Shown here: positions 43,555 through 53,800 of the stretch, piece by piece
Numbering within the stretch: position 1 is the first letter of the stretch
How the letters are laid out: each line of letters starts with the position of its first letter
From: Cecembia lonarensis LW9
Lineage (GTDB): Bacteria > Bacteroidota > Bacteroidia > Cytophagales > Cyclobacteriaceae
Length of the DNA: 64,000 bases
Assembly: GCF_000298295.1 (NCBI RefSeq)
Contig: NZ_AMGM01000012.1
Coordinates: forward strand, 1-64,000
Direction: 5' to 3'
Translations under genes and position numbers: made by a program
The notes under the pieces: generated by a model
Databases searched by the model: none
Seen by the model: only the letters and a program-made list of their open reading frames with translations
Told to the model about the DNA's origin: nothing

Positions 43555-44697
43555 ATGAGGGTACTATTTATCAACGTTTTGGTTATTCAATTATTATTGA
43601 TCTCATGTGATAATTCCACAATTTCCAAAAATTCGGGAAATCAATTCTTAATTAAATCTAAATCAGTTAAATTTCCACTAGATGAAGTATCCACTTATGA
43701 ATTTTTCATTTATCAGTCTGTGGGTGATTCTTTATTGGTTTTAAATCAGGTCAACTATTCATTGGACATCTACAGTTTATCTGAACAAAGCCTTATTGGC
43801 AGAATCAACATTGATAGAGAGGGAGTGAATGGAATAGAAAGACTCAATACGTTCTATTATCATAATCAGGATTCAATTTTTTTATTTTCACAATTTATTT
43901 TGAAGAATTCTCTTATTGTAAATGTAGAAGGTAATATTATAGATAGAATTAGGCATAATGAATTCAACAGTGACGTGGATGGCTTAATCAACCACGTAGG
44001 TACTCCTTCCATGCCAAACATAATCTTTGAAAATGAATTACACTTTTCAGTCTTTCAATTAACAAATGAAAGTATAGAGAATGATGATTTTATCCATGAG
44101 CATAGTCTTGATTTAGAATCAGGAAACTTTAAATCATATCCCTATGTAAAAAAACCTTCATTTATGAATAACCAAAGGTGGATTGATGAAACCTTTTCAA
44201 GAATAAAAATTGATAAGGAAGAATGGTATTTTTCATGGAACCTCTCAGATACAGTTTATCATATCATAGGCGAAAATGGAGTTTTAATTGAGTCAAAAGC
44301 AATACCTATGAATGGAGGCATTGGCACCAACCCAAAACCAGTCCCAAAAGAAAATTATGATGGAAAATGGCTGGAAATGTCATTAGAAGGATATGTATAT
44401 GGAAAAATTTTATTGGATAGAAATAAAAATATTATACATAGGCTGAGGTATGTTCCAACAGTCAACCCTAATTCACCAAACAACTATTCCAATAATCCTT
44501 ACTTGATAAAGAATTTTGAAATTCTTTCTTATAGGCTTGATGGTGAATTTTTAGGCACCACCAGAATCAATTCCAGAACTTATGATCCAAGACTATTATT
44601 TCTTGGTCCAAAAGGCATTTACATACCAAGAATTCATCCCAATTATGATGGTTTACAAGAAGATGAAATTGTATATGATGTGTTCAGTGTGGAGTAA
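43555..44697 (+). CDS. DUF4221-like lipoprotein
   Basis: 380 aa. Lipoprotein signal (L-L-L-I-S-C), then a long beta-rich protein with propeller-like repeats, no catalytic motif seen. Layout and composition fit DUF4221, a Bacteroidota family of surface lipoproteins of unknown role. The gene is visibly AT-richer than its neighbours at 36-43 kb and 46 kb, which hints at recent acquisition. The third gene overlaps its 3' end. Confidence 0.65.
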   Translation: MRVLFINVLVIQLLLISCDNSTISKNSGNQFLIKSKSVKFPLDEVSTYEFFIYQSVGDSLLVLNQVNYSLDIYSLSEQSLIGRINIDREGVNGIERLNTFYYHNQDSIFLFSQFILKNSLIVNVEGNIIDRIRHNEFNSDVDGLINHVGTPSMPNIIFENELHFSVFQLTNESIENDDFIHEHSLDLESGNFKSYPYVKKPSFMNNQRWIDETFSRIKIDKEEWYFSWNLSDTVYHIIGENGVLIESKAIPMNGGIGTNPKPVPKENYDGKWLEMSLEGYVYGKILLDRNKNIIHRLRYVPTVNPNSPNNYSNNPYLIKNFEILSYRLDGEFLGTTRINSRTYDPRLLFLGPKGIYIPRIHPNYDGLQEDEIVYDVFSVE

Positions 44698-45031
44698 AGT
44701 ATCCTTTGTTTTGATTTTATTGTTCATGGCATGTACTAAAGAAACCAGTCAGGTAAATAGGGAACTTGAAAATAAAATCAATGCAGTGCCTCAGTTTGCT
44801 ATCATTGATCTTGACCGTTGTAATTCCTGCTTTTCAGAATACGCAGACAGATTGAATCTCAGCGCAAACGATACATCTACTTTAGTCATAGTGCTTTCCA
44901 ATTCCAAGAAAAAAGCCATGTTATTCGGTAATGAAAACAAGATTAAAGTTCTCTGGGACAGCACGCGTTATTTTGAAAATTATTTGGAAAAAAGCAGTCA
45001 TTATTTCCAAACTAATCCTTCTGTAAAATGA
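44675..45031 (+). CDS. Small lipoprotein with CxxC motif
   Basis: 118 aa. Lipoprotein signal (L-L-F-M-A-C), then a short domain with I-I-D-L-D-R-C-N-S-C-F-S-E-Y-A-D-R-L, a beta-strand followed by a CxxC at the head of a helix, as in the first part of a thioredoxin fold, although the domain is too short for a full thioredoxin. ATG codons at 44663, 44675 and 44678 are all possible; each lies inside the end of the previous gene. It overlaps the next gene by ATGA. A role in disulfide formation of the Cys-rich peptide is inference. Confidence 0.6.
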   Translation: MMCSVWSKVSFVLILLFMACTKETSQVNRELENKINAVPQFAIIDLDRCNSCFSEYADRLNLSANDTSTLVIVLSNSKKKAMLFGNENKIKVLWDSTRYFENYLEKSSHYFQTNPSVK

Positions 45032-46056
45032 AATCAGCAAAACATTACCTTCGGTGTATCTGTCTTTTTTGCCATCTGATTTTTCAATCTTCCTGCGAAA
45101 ACCAAAAGGAATCATTTCATGATATTGAGCAAACAATAAAGATTGAAAAAATCAGAAACCCCAATGAGCTGCTTATGTCTTTTCATCAAGATGCTTTTTT
45201 TATTCTCCACAACTTCCGAACACAGCTGGATATATACAGGGAGAACAAATTGGATTCGGCCATTCAGCTGGTCGAGATGAAGCAAACTTATGCAGGATTT
45301 GAAATCAAAGGCCAATATGTTTCCAAATTAAATTATTTCGACCTAGAGACTCTTGCGATTTTAAAAATCTCCCCAAATGAATTTCATTTTATCGATACTG
45401 AAAATCCCTATAATGTCAAAGTATTAACCATAGACACTCCCTCGACCGAATTCATTTCAGATTTTACCAAATTTGATAAAAACCACCTTATTATTGGCAC
45501 TTTTGAGTTCGAAAAACTGAATCAATTCAAAATTCATCTATACAATATCAAAAATCAAAGCTCAAAACTCCTGTTTGAAGAAACCTTGGCACACCCTGTT
45601 GCGGAGTATATCAAAGTGTTTGTAAAAGACAACAAAATCCACCTTTTGAATCCGTTCCATCAAATGCTTCTGACTATTGATAAAAAAGGAAAACTGCTTT
45701 CAAAAAGAAAATTCTCAGTTCCGGTAGAATTCAACTATAATTTCACAGAAAACAAGTGGTATGCCACCATGGAAGAATTCAATAAAGCAGAGGTTGATAT
45801 ACAAGAATACACCAGAGTAATGGATTTTACACTTTACAATGATCAGCTTTTATTAATTGTAACCCAGCATTCAGACAGGAAAACGTTGAGCAGACATTTG
45901 ATAAAATGTGCTCTTGATGATACTCCTACAGCAGCATTAATGGATATCCAGCATATGCCTATTCATTTTGGGCCAAATGACCATTTATTTAATTATTTTG
46001 AAAAAGACAGTTTACAATACATAGAAATCACACCACTAAGTTCAGTTTTTAAATAA
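45028..46056 (+). CDS. Lipoprotein, propeller-like, unknown function
   Basis: 342 aa. Lipoprotein signal (F-Q-S-S-C), then a beta-rich protein with repeating blade-like units (I-H-L-Y-N-I-K, I-H-L-L-N-P-F, T-I-D-K-K-G). Similar in size and look to the DUF4221-like gene two positions upstream and to the 6-bladed propeller lipoproteins of Bacteroidota. I do not recognise a defined family. Translationally coupled to the CxxC lipoprotein. Confidence 0.6.
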   Translation: MKSAKHYLRCICLFCHLIFQSSCENQKESFHDIEQTIKIEKIRNPNELLMSFHQDAFFILHNFRTQLDIYRENKLDSAIQLVEMKQTYAGFEIKGQYVSKLNYFDLETLAILKISPNEFHFIDTENPYNVKVLTIDTPSTEFISDFTKFDKNHLIIGTFEFEKLNQFKIHLYNIKNQSSKLLFEETLAHPVAEYIKVFVKDNKIHLLNPFHQMLLTIDKKGKLLSKRKFSVPVEFNYNFTENKWYATMEEFNKAEVDIQEYTRVMDFTLYNDQLLLIVTQHSDRKTLSRHLIKCALDDTPTAALMDIQHMPIHFGPNDHLFNYFEKDSLQYIEITPLSSVFK

Positions 46057-46126
46057 GTTCAAATGGCATGAATTCAAGTCCTCACAAAAGTTTTCCCGAA
46101 AAGGTATAATTTCTGTATCTTGAGGT

Positions 46127-46786
46127 ATGAAATTTCGGATTACCCTCATTATTTTACTTTTAGCTTTGGAAAGCTCCGCCCAAAGTCTTTTTAATGGAAA
46201 AAACCTTAATGGTTGGTATATGGATGTACCCGAACTGGAAAAGGATTTCTCTTTGAGAAAACCATTTGTCGCTCGAGAGGGAATGTTGGTAAGTCTAGGC
46301 ACCCCACTAGGACACTTAATTACCGAAAAGGAATTTGAAAATTACCGCTTGGAGGTGGTATACCGATTTCCAGGTGAGCCTGGCAATTGTGGGGTATTGG
46401 TGCATGCTTCTAGCCACAGGTTTCTATATGACATGTTCCCCAAATCTATAGAAGTACAGATGATGCATGAAAATGCTGGTGATTTTTGGGTAATCGGTGA
46501 AGACATTCAGGTTCCGGATATGGAAGCCCGAAGAGGTCCAAAAGAGAACTGGGGCGTGACAGAAGGAAAAGGCCGGCGTATCCTTAACCTCACAGACGGC
46601 TCAGAAAAACCTTTGGGAGAATGGAACCATATGCTGATCGAATGCCAAGGAGATGAGGTCAAGGTATGGGTCAATGGTGACCTGATCAACCATGGCTTTG
46701 GCGCTACCGCCACCAAAGGCAAAATCGCCATTCAGGCAGAAGGAGCTGAGGTGGAATTCAGGAAACTGGAACTGACCAAACTTTAA
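46127..46786 (+). CDS. DUF1080 (3-keto-disaccharide hydrolase-like) exported protein
   Basis: 219 aa. Signal peptide (cleavage near S-S-A-Q-S), then one DUF1080 domain, a concanavalin-like sandwich: L-F-N-G-K-N-L-N-G-W at the front, G-N-C-G-V-L-V-H and E-V-Q-M-M-H in the middle, G-E-W-N-H-M-L-I-E and V-W-V-N-G near the end. Family members cleave 3-keto-glycosides or bind sugars. Single gene; the 160-bp repeat array lies downstream. Confidence 0.9.
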   Translation: MKFRITLIILLLALESSAQSLFNGKNLNGWYMDVPELEKDFSLRKPFVAREGMLVSLGTPLGHLITEKEFENYRLEVVYRFPGEPGNCGVLVHASSHRFLYDMFPKSIEVQMMHENAGDFWVIGEDIQVPDMEARRGPKENWGVTEGKGRRILNLTDGSEKPLGEWNHMLIECQGDEVKVWVNGDLINHGFGATATKGKIAIQAEGAEVEFRKLELTKL

Positions 46787-46867
46787 ACAGTGATTCCAAT
46801 CCAAATAAAAAATACACTCAAGCTTTACAAAATATTGGCTTTTCTTAATCAAACCTGAAAAAAACTT

Positions 46868-47303
46868 AAACACAAAAGACCACAACAGTCACAAAAACTT
46901 CCTGAATTAGCCCTAGACCCCATAAGCCGCCTCTTTTACCCTCTTTTGTCCCTTTTGTGGTTCAAAATAAAAAGCCGATTATCGGTAAATCTTGTCTATC
47001 CCAACCAACAAATCCAACAATTTTTCCAAACACAAAAGAACACAACAGTCACAAAAGCTTCCTGAATTAGCCCTAGACCCCATAAGCCGCCTCTTTTGTT
47101 CACTTTTGTCCCTTTTGTGGTTCAAAGTAAAAAGCCGATTATCGGTAAATCTTGTCTATCCCAACCACCAAAACCATCAATTCCCCCAAACAAAAAAGAA
47201 CACAATAGTCACAAAAGCTTCCTGAATTAGCCCTAGACCCAAAAAGCCGCCTCTTTTGTTCACTTTTGTCCCTTTTCCCGACTTTCGGGACAGGTTGTGG
47301 TTC
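46868..47303. repeat. Tandem direct repeat, 160-bp period, 2.7 copies
   Basis: The marker CCTGAATTAG recurs at 46901, 47061 and 47221, exactly 160 apart both times, and the flanking sequence is nearly identical. Copy three is cut short at the SprA-like gene and carries a 20-base insertion with a small hairpin (CCCGA-CTT-TCGGG, 47278-47290). The array fills the spacer between two convergent genes. Short ORFs in it are artefacts of the repeat. Confidence 0.92.
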
Positions 47304-50300
47304 AAAACAATGCCGTTACCTGCATTCGGCCGATATGCACCAGCCTGCCCAATCCTTCCGAGTTTCTTCCCTCATACACCATATTCATCTGTAAACCCTC
47401 CCCGATTTTCTGCAGCCAATTCAATGACCAGGTCACATTGTTCCCAATAGTCAAAGCCTGTAACATTTCATAGCCTGTGGGGGTATTGGGCTGTCCGTTG
47501 TAATCGATATAAATGTACCTGAAGTTGGCATTGATGGTGGTTTTAATAGCCTTGGCGAACCTAAAATCAAGACCAGCTTGATGGATCTCCGCCCTTTCAT
47601 TGAACTCTGTATTGGCCTGATTCACTTTATCCAAGTACTGATACATGAGGGTTGTCCTGAATACACTGCTCGGTTGATAGGCGAATTCCGGCCCATAACC
47701 ATACTGTCGAATGTCATAATTGCGGTTGTCCAAAAAGTCTGAATTGGCTACCCTGTTTCCGGTTTGCCCTATCAACCGGAAGTTGAGATTTGGATTGATA
47801 TTGTAACGGGTATTTAGCCGCCAGTCCTTTTGGATCAAATCATCAAATCCCCCGGCCAACAATTGCTTATTCTGACTGTCAAAAACAGAAAAATCAAAAC
47901 CATATTTGGCCGAGGATCTGTTGAAGAAAAAAGAAGAACGTATCACCTGTCTTACAGAAATCAGGTCTTCATCTGCAAAGCCCCCCACAAAAGGGTTGAT
48001 CCTGTCCCAAAATTCATTGGATGTAATTTTTTTCTCTATACTCACACTTGTCGTATTGGAAAATTTTTGCATAAACTGCTTAAGCCCCGCCTCTTTTCTC
48101 CAAGCATCAGGAAATCTGGCATTCAGGCGATAATTGAAAATCGTGGTGAAAGCCTGTACAAATTCAGTAGTGGGTACAAACACTTTGATGAAGTTTTTTT
48201 CTTCAGGATTCACTGCAAGGTAAAACTCATTCAATTGCTGAATGCCATCACCATTGTCATCCCTCCAAGTATGAGTACCCTCTCCAGTGGGTACAGGAAG
48301 AAAAACAAACTCCCGGCGAAATTCCCTGCCATTACCCAGGGCATAGCTGAGTTCATTTCTTATTGCACCTTTAGCCATGGTTCCTAAGTAATCTACTTTG
48401 CCCAAAACTGTGGTCTCTTTTTCTGAATTCAGCCTTAAAAATTCCAATTCCCGGTAAGTAAAGGTTGCGCTAAGGTCATGCCCTTTAAACCTTCTTTTTA
48501 ATCCAAACATGGTTTGAAAAGCTTCTGTATCAGGAGACAATACACCATTTACCGGAAAAAGATCTTCCCTGAAAGAGGCATTTACAAAAAATGAATACGG
48601 TAAAGTATCGTTGCTGTTGATATACGCCATGTGCTCTATAAAGTTCATGGCAGTACTCACCACCGAATCCGTCTCTATATTTCTGACCGCATTTCTATCG
48701 AGCATCAGCCTGTAACCGGGAACCAAAATCTTTGATCTATACTGAACATCACCGGTATACCTGACCCAGTCTGAATTGAGATTACGCACGTCAGAGTCCA
48801 AAACAAAGAGCTCATTTTTTAAAAAAATCCTCCTTCCCAATTGCTGATTGAACTTGGCCATATGTTGGGTTCCGGACTGAATAGCACCCCGATTTCGGAA
48901 ATTAAAGCGATAACTCATTTGGTTATGCAGGTCCTTGTTCAATTCAAATCCAGCATTGAAGATCCTTTCATGACCAGCCAGCAACATATCCTCTTGGGTC
49001 AAACTCCAGTCCCGGTCAAATTCTATGTATCGTAAGCGATCAATAAAGCTAAAATTGCTGGAGTTGTACTCAAATTCGGTCAAGGCATTGAATCGGTAAC
49101 CTTTCAATTTTTCTAAGGGCCTGTTTTCGGAAATAAAACCTGACTTAATACCAAAACCATTATTCGTTTCATTGTCTATTTCTGAAAATAGGTTTTGATC
49201 CACGCTGGAAAAAGCCATTTCCGTGTAGACCTGCTCAAAAGCACTCAGTTTCACTTTAGCACCGGTAGTAAACATTTGCTTCTTGTTCGGTGCAGGCAAT
49301 GGGGACAATATAGAGTAATTCCCCTGTGGCACTCCATTGATCCTGGGCCTAAAGACAAATACAGGTCCATTGGCCAATTGCCGGTCTCTCACGTAGTCAC
49401 CATTGCCCTGTCCAACTTCAGAAAATCCCACAGCAAAACGGGCTTGTTCTGGGTCTGTGGAATACTCAAAAAATTCTATAGGGTTCCCTTGGTCATCCAC
49501 ATCCTGTACCCTCCTGTACAATACCCTGTTAGGGTCAAAGGCAACGGAGTCCACCCTAGGGACTGCAGCGGCATTTAAATCATTGCCTACTGAGGCCAAA
49601 AGTACTTTATCTGCATCGCTGAATTCAAAGAAAAGCGGTCTGTTTCTATTGTCCATTTCCCGGTAAAAATTCATGTATAAGGTTACCTTATCCGTTTCCT
49701 GAATATGATTGGCTGTCAAAATAGACCGGGTAAAATTCCTTTCGGCATATTCGTAATCAATTCTTATCCGGGTATATTGGGTAATCAATACATTAGGGGT
49801 AAAAGTGATTTCACCTTGATTGTAATCAATCACATAATCATAATTAAAGCCCCTTTGCAGTTGCTTACCATCTAGGAAAACCCTTTCCGAATTGGCCATA
49901 ATGATTACAAAGCGCTCATTCTGTGGCCCGGGAATCCTATATGGCCCCAATGTACCCTCAGTTACTTCCAGAACAATAGAAGCAAATTTACCTTTAGCTA
50001 CCGATGCCGCTGCTTGGGTAGAGGCTTTCCACTTATCTCCTATGGCATAATTGGTGGTCAATTGTGCACCTTGCACGTTTTTGTAATAGCGAAGAAACTC
50101 TGATTTACGCTGCTGTAAAACAACATCTCCCGCAGCAAGATTAAACTTGTCATTGTACAGCTCTACCAAAACATTGTCAAAATCCTGCAATTGTTGGGTA
50201 TTACCTTCCGGCTGAAAAGGCACATTTTGGTCAGTAATACTGGCCCTAATATTAAGATTTTCGGATAGCTCACCACTCATTTGTAAGTTTAGTGAGGAGT

Positions 50301-50778
50301 TGACAAAAAGGTTTTGTGTATTACCAAAAGAAATTCCTCTGGTGAGGTTACCGGACTTATTCAGGTTGGTAGAGGGGAAAAGCTCCTCTCTAAAGTCAAA
50401 GGCAGGAATTGCTGCTTGCCTCCCATCCTTGAAATAAGCCATGGAGTCATAATCGGCCAACAATGTCCTTTTGGAAATTCTTTGTTGAAAGGAATAAGGG
50501 AAGGTTTTGTAACACACCATTACCGTCTCTTCTGCATAGCCTTCAGGAAGGTAAACCTGCAACATCCCTGATCCAAAATGGAAAGAAAAATCCAAAGCCC
50601 TTTCCTTCCCATCAGTGACCTGGATACTTTCTTCCAAAACACTCAAGGAATCCAGCAAAAACGGTTCAGATGCCACCGCAACTGGGACGTGCTTACAGGT
50701 TTCCGTCTGAGCTAAAACCCACGGAACCTCCAGAAAAAAGAGCATGATAAGAAAAAGAAAATATTTCCCCCTTGGCAT
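47302..50778 (-). CDS. SprA-like giant outer-membrane protein
   Basis: 1158 aa. Signal peptide (cleavage near V-L-A-Q-T), an N-terminal domain of about 120 residues, then L-T-R-G-I-S-F-G-N-T-Q-N-L-F-V-N-S-S-L-N-L-Q and Q-P-E-G-N-T-Q-Q-L-Q-D-F-D-N-V, motifs shared with SprA of the gliding/type IX system, followed by about 800 residues of alternating aromatic strands. SprA itself is about twice as long, so this is a relative and not SprA. Role unknown. The start at 50778 gives a clean signal; the longer frame begins with TTG. Confidence 0.75.
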   Translation of the reverse strand: MPRGKYFLFLIMLFFLEVPWVLAQTETCKHVPVAVASEPFLLDSLSVLEESIQVTDGKERALDFSFHFGSGMLQVYLPEGYAEETVMVCYKTFPYSFQQRISKRTLLADYDSMAYFKDGRQAAIPAFDFREELFPSTNLNKSGNLTRGISFGNTQNLFVNSSLNLQMSGELSENLNIRASITDQNVPFQPEGNTQQLQDFDNVLVELYNDKFNLAAGDVVLQQRKSEFLRYYKNVQGAQLTTNYAIGDKWKASTQAAASVAKGKFASIVLEVTEGTLGPYRIPGPQNERFVIIMANSERVFLDGKQLQRGFNYDYVIDYNQGEITFTPNVLITQYTRIRIDYEYAERNFTRSILTANHIQETDKVTLYMNFYREMDNRNRPLFFEFSDADKVLLASVGNDLNAAAVPRVDSVAFDPNRVLYRRVQDVDDQGNPIEFFEYSTDPEQARFAVGFSEVGQGNGDYVRDRQLANGPVFVFRPRINGVPQGNYSILSPLPAPNKKQMFTTGAKVKLSAFEQVYTEMAFSSVDQNLFSEIDNETNNGFGIKSGFISENRPLEKLKGYRFNALTEFEYNSSNFSFIDRLRYIEFDRDWSLTQEDMLLAGHERIFNAGFELNKDLHNQMSYRFNFRNRGAIQSGTQHMAKFNQQLGRRIFLKNELFVLDSDVRNLNSDWVRYTGDVQYRSKILVPGYRLMLDRNAVRNIETDSVVSTAMNFIEHMAYINSNDTLPYSFFVNASFREDLFPVNGVLSPDTEAFQTMFGLKRRFKGHDLSATFTYRELEFLRLNSEKETTVLGKVDYLGTMAKGAIRNELSYALGNGREFRREFVFLPVPTGEGTHTWRDDNGDGIQQLNEFYLAVNPEEKNFIKVFVPTTEFVQAFTTIFNYRLNARFPDAWRKEAGLKQFMQKFSNTTSVSIEKKITSNEFWDRINPFVGGFADEDLISVRQVIRSSFFFNRSSAKYGFDFSVFDSQNKQLLAGGFDDLIQKDWRLNTRYNINPNLNFRLIGQTGNRVANSDFLDNRNYDIRQYGYGPEFAYQPSSVFRTTLMYQYLDKVNQANTEFNERAEIHQAGLDFRFAKAIKTTINANFRYIYIDYNGQPNTPTGYEMLQALTIGNNVTWSLNWLQKIGEGLQMNMVYEGRNSEGLGRLVHIGRMQVTALF

Positions 50779-50876
50779 ATTCCCACACAAAATTCACACT
50801 AATGTAAATTTTATGCATGAAGAATGAAAATCGGGTAGTTAAACTACAAGAAACCAAAAATCAAACTCAAAAAATA

Positions 50877-53800
50877 TTATTTCACCAATTGAAACTCCAG
50901 GTAAAAAACAGAACCCTCTCCCAAGTTGGTGTCAAACCAAATCCTACCTCCAGCGGTTTCAACTCCTCTTTTGGCTATTGCCAATCCAAGACCTGAGCCT
51001 TCAGACTTTGTACTGAAGTTGGGCATAAAAATCTTATCTTTTAATTCTTCAGGAATTCCTTTCCCATTGTCTTCTATTTCCAGAATCACTTTCCCTTCTT
51101 TCTCTTTGAGAAAGACTTTTATTTCTGGCTTGACCGGCTCCTCAACAGATTGGATACCATTGATAATCAAATTAGAAATCACCCTTCCAAACAAGTGATC
51201 ATCACCCATAACCAACAGTTTTTCGGATTGGCTAAAGTCCTCAAAACTGATGGTTCCTTTTTCCCTGTTTTTGAAAAGTTCGAGCGTATCATGAACCACC
51301 TTCCTAAAGTCCATCACTTCATTTTTGGGTAAGGGCATTTTCGCAAAGGTTGAAAAAGAAGTAGCAATATCACTCAATGTATCAACTTGGTGGATTAAGG
51401 TTTCTATCGGTTTTTTGAGTTTTTGAACATCATCAAGCTTCCCCTCAGACTGAAGTCTCAATAAGTGTTGCAAGGTCAGCTTCATGGGAGTCAGCGGATT
51501 CTTGATCTCATGCGCCACTTGTTTGGCCATTTCCCTCCATGCAGACTCCTTTTCCGTACTGGCCAATACATTTTTACTGGACTCCAATTTGTATAGCATG
51601 TTATTGTATTCATTGACCAATAACCCGATTTCATCTTTAGCAGGCCAGTACATAGGTTCATTATTTTCCAAATCAGTAACTTTCAGTTTTTGGGTCAACA
51701 GTTTGAAAGGAAAGGTGAGATTTTTTGAAACGAAATAAGAGACAAAAAGAAATATTATAAAAACCAAAACAAAGATATTGAGGATATTGCTCAAAACATC
51801 CGCTATCAACATGTCCAGTTCATTTTCAGACTCAAAAAATGGAATGGACACAATGGCCTGAATATTCTGCCCATCCGAGGACCTTACAGCAGCATAAACG
51901 GTTTTATAGTTTAATGAACCTACCTGCTCTTGGATCAGTGCCAGATTATTTTGCCCCTCCACCAAATTCACGATTGCTTTTGGATTTATATTCTTAGTTA
52001 AAACGCGCTTATCAAAAATATTGAGCTGAGAACTAGTCATCAAATATCCATTATTATCATAAACATTGATTTCTAAATTCGTAGTACTTGCCAAACTGTT
52101 GACCATTTCTATGAAATCATCCCGATCAGCAACTCCTGCTTGCATTCTTTCCATCATTCCTGCAAGATTGTCTTTGATCAAGGTAGCTTTTTGGAAATAC
52201 TGTCTGTGCAATTCTTCTTGATAAGAACTGGTCAAAAGTCCAAGAATAATAGCCGAAATAATAAGGATCGGGAAGAAGAATGCAAAATTGAGGTACATCT
52301 GCAGCTTGGTAGCGTAATTAAACTCAAAAGTTTTTAAGCCACGGGCTAATGCATAAACGCCTAAACTGATCAAAGTGAGAAGGATAAATGATAGAAAAAA
52401 TAGCGATATATCTGCCAAAATATAATATAATGGATAAATAGGAGAGGATACAATGATGGTCTTGTCTCCACTGCTAACGCCTAAATGATGATAACCCTTT
52501 CTGTAAATCCCAGTTCCAAACAACTCAGATGCAGATAAAAGTGAAGCAAAATCCAAAGCCCTATAATTGAATACCCCAACAGAATATAAAAGATCATTAT
52601 CCTGAAAAACTGCGTAATCATAATTTTTCTCGTTGATACTGGCCATATAATTTTTGTCCATCAACAACTTTGGGAAAACAGATCCAGGTAAAATCCTAAG
52701 TTGCTTCAACTCCAAATAGACTGTTCCAATCAAAAAGTCTTCTCTATAAATGGGCACAAAGGCGAAATATTGATTGCCAATATTTTCTTCATTCCCTTTT
52801 ATGAAATACAGGTCCCTTATGGACGTGACATAATCACTTTTGACATAGCTGAAGCGGAGTGTTTCCAAGGTTTCATCATCATTCCTTGTCAATACATTTT
52901 CACCCAAAGGGCTGAATACTTTTACCCTGAGCGCATATTGATCAAAATAATTGGTCATATGCACTCTCCGTATTTTTCTTTCTATTTGCTCTTTTGACTG
53001 AAAGGGATCAGTCAATACATTTTTAATAAAAAGATCTTCCCTGATCCGTTCCATGATGTCGGATAGAAAGAATTCAGCCATCACATCATTTTCTGCCAGT
53101 TGTTGGGTGCCAAACCTAAATTTGGACTGCAGCTGCTTATTCAAATAGACATCATGAGCAGCAATACCGGCGATAATAGCTGTGATCATACAGGCAAAAA
53201 AGAAAGTTAAAAATGTATTGAGACCGATTTTAAAAATATTTTTATGTAGGTCGAATGTAATTATGGAAATCAAAAAAATAACATGGCTAATAAAAGCCAA
53301 TAAATGTACCCAGTTGAAAACTAACAATAAAACTACAATGGGAATTGAGTAAATCAATAAAACTTTGAGGGCATACAATTTATCCTCTTTGATATTCCCT
53401 AATAATAGACTCAAGCCTAGGATAGAAAAAAGAATATAACTGGCAGCACCAATAAAAATAATAAGCAAGCTGATTATTTTAAGATAGTTAAGAGAGGGAA
53501 GGCTAAGGATATTGAGTTCCCATTGGGAATTACTGAGAATGTTGATATACAGCCCATAGAATATCACCAGTAAAAACAAAGAAATTGTGAAAATCAATAC
53601 CAGGAAAAACCAGCGGTGGAAATAGATCTCTAATTCAGCGACACGACTGAGAAACCCTTTCATTCTAGAATAAGCCAAGATCATCGAAAAAAGTACTGCC
53701 AAACAAAGGATGTTGAGCAATAAGTCCCCCAAACTTGGATTCAACCAAGAAGATGCATATTGTCGCGCATCAAAAAGTTCGAAATCAAAGTAATTTTGGG

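Noticed and set aside
46992-47225. 77-aa ORF in the repeat array
   Set aside because: It spans tandem-repeat units; no start context, no family features.
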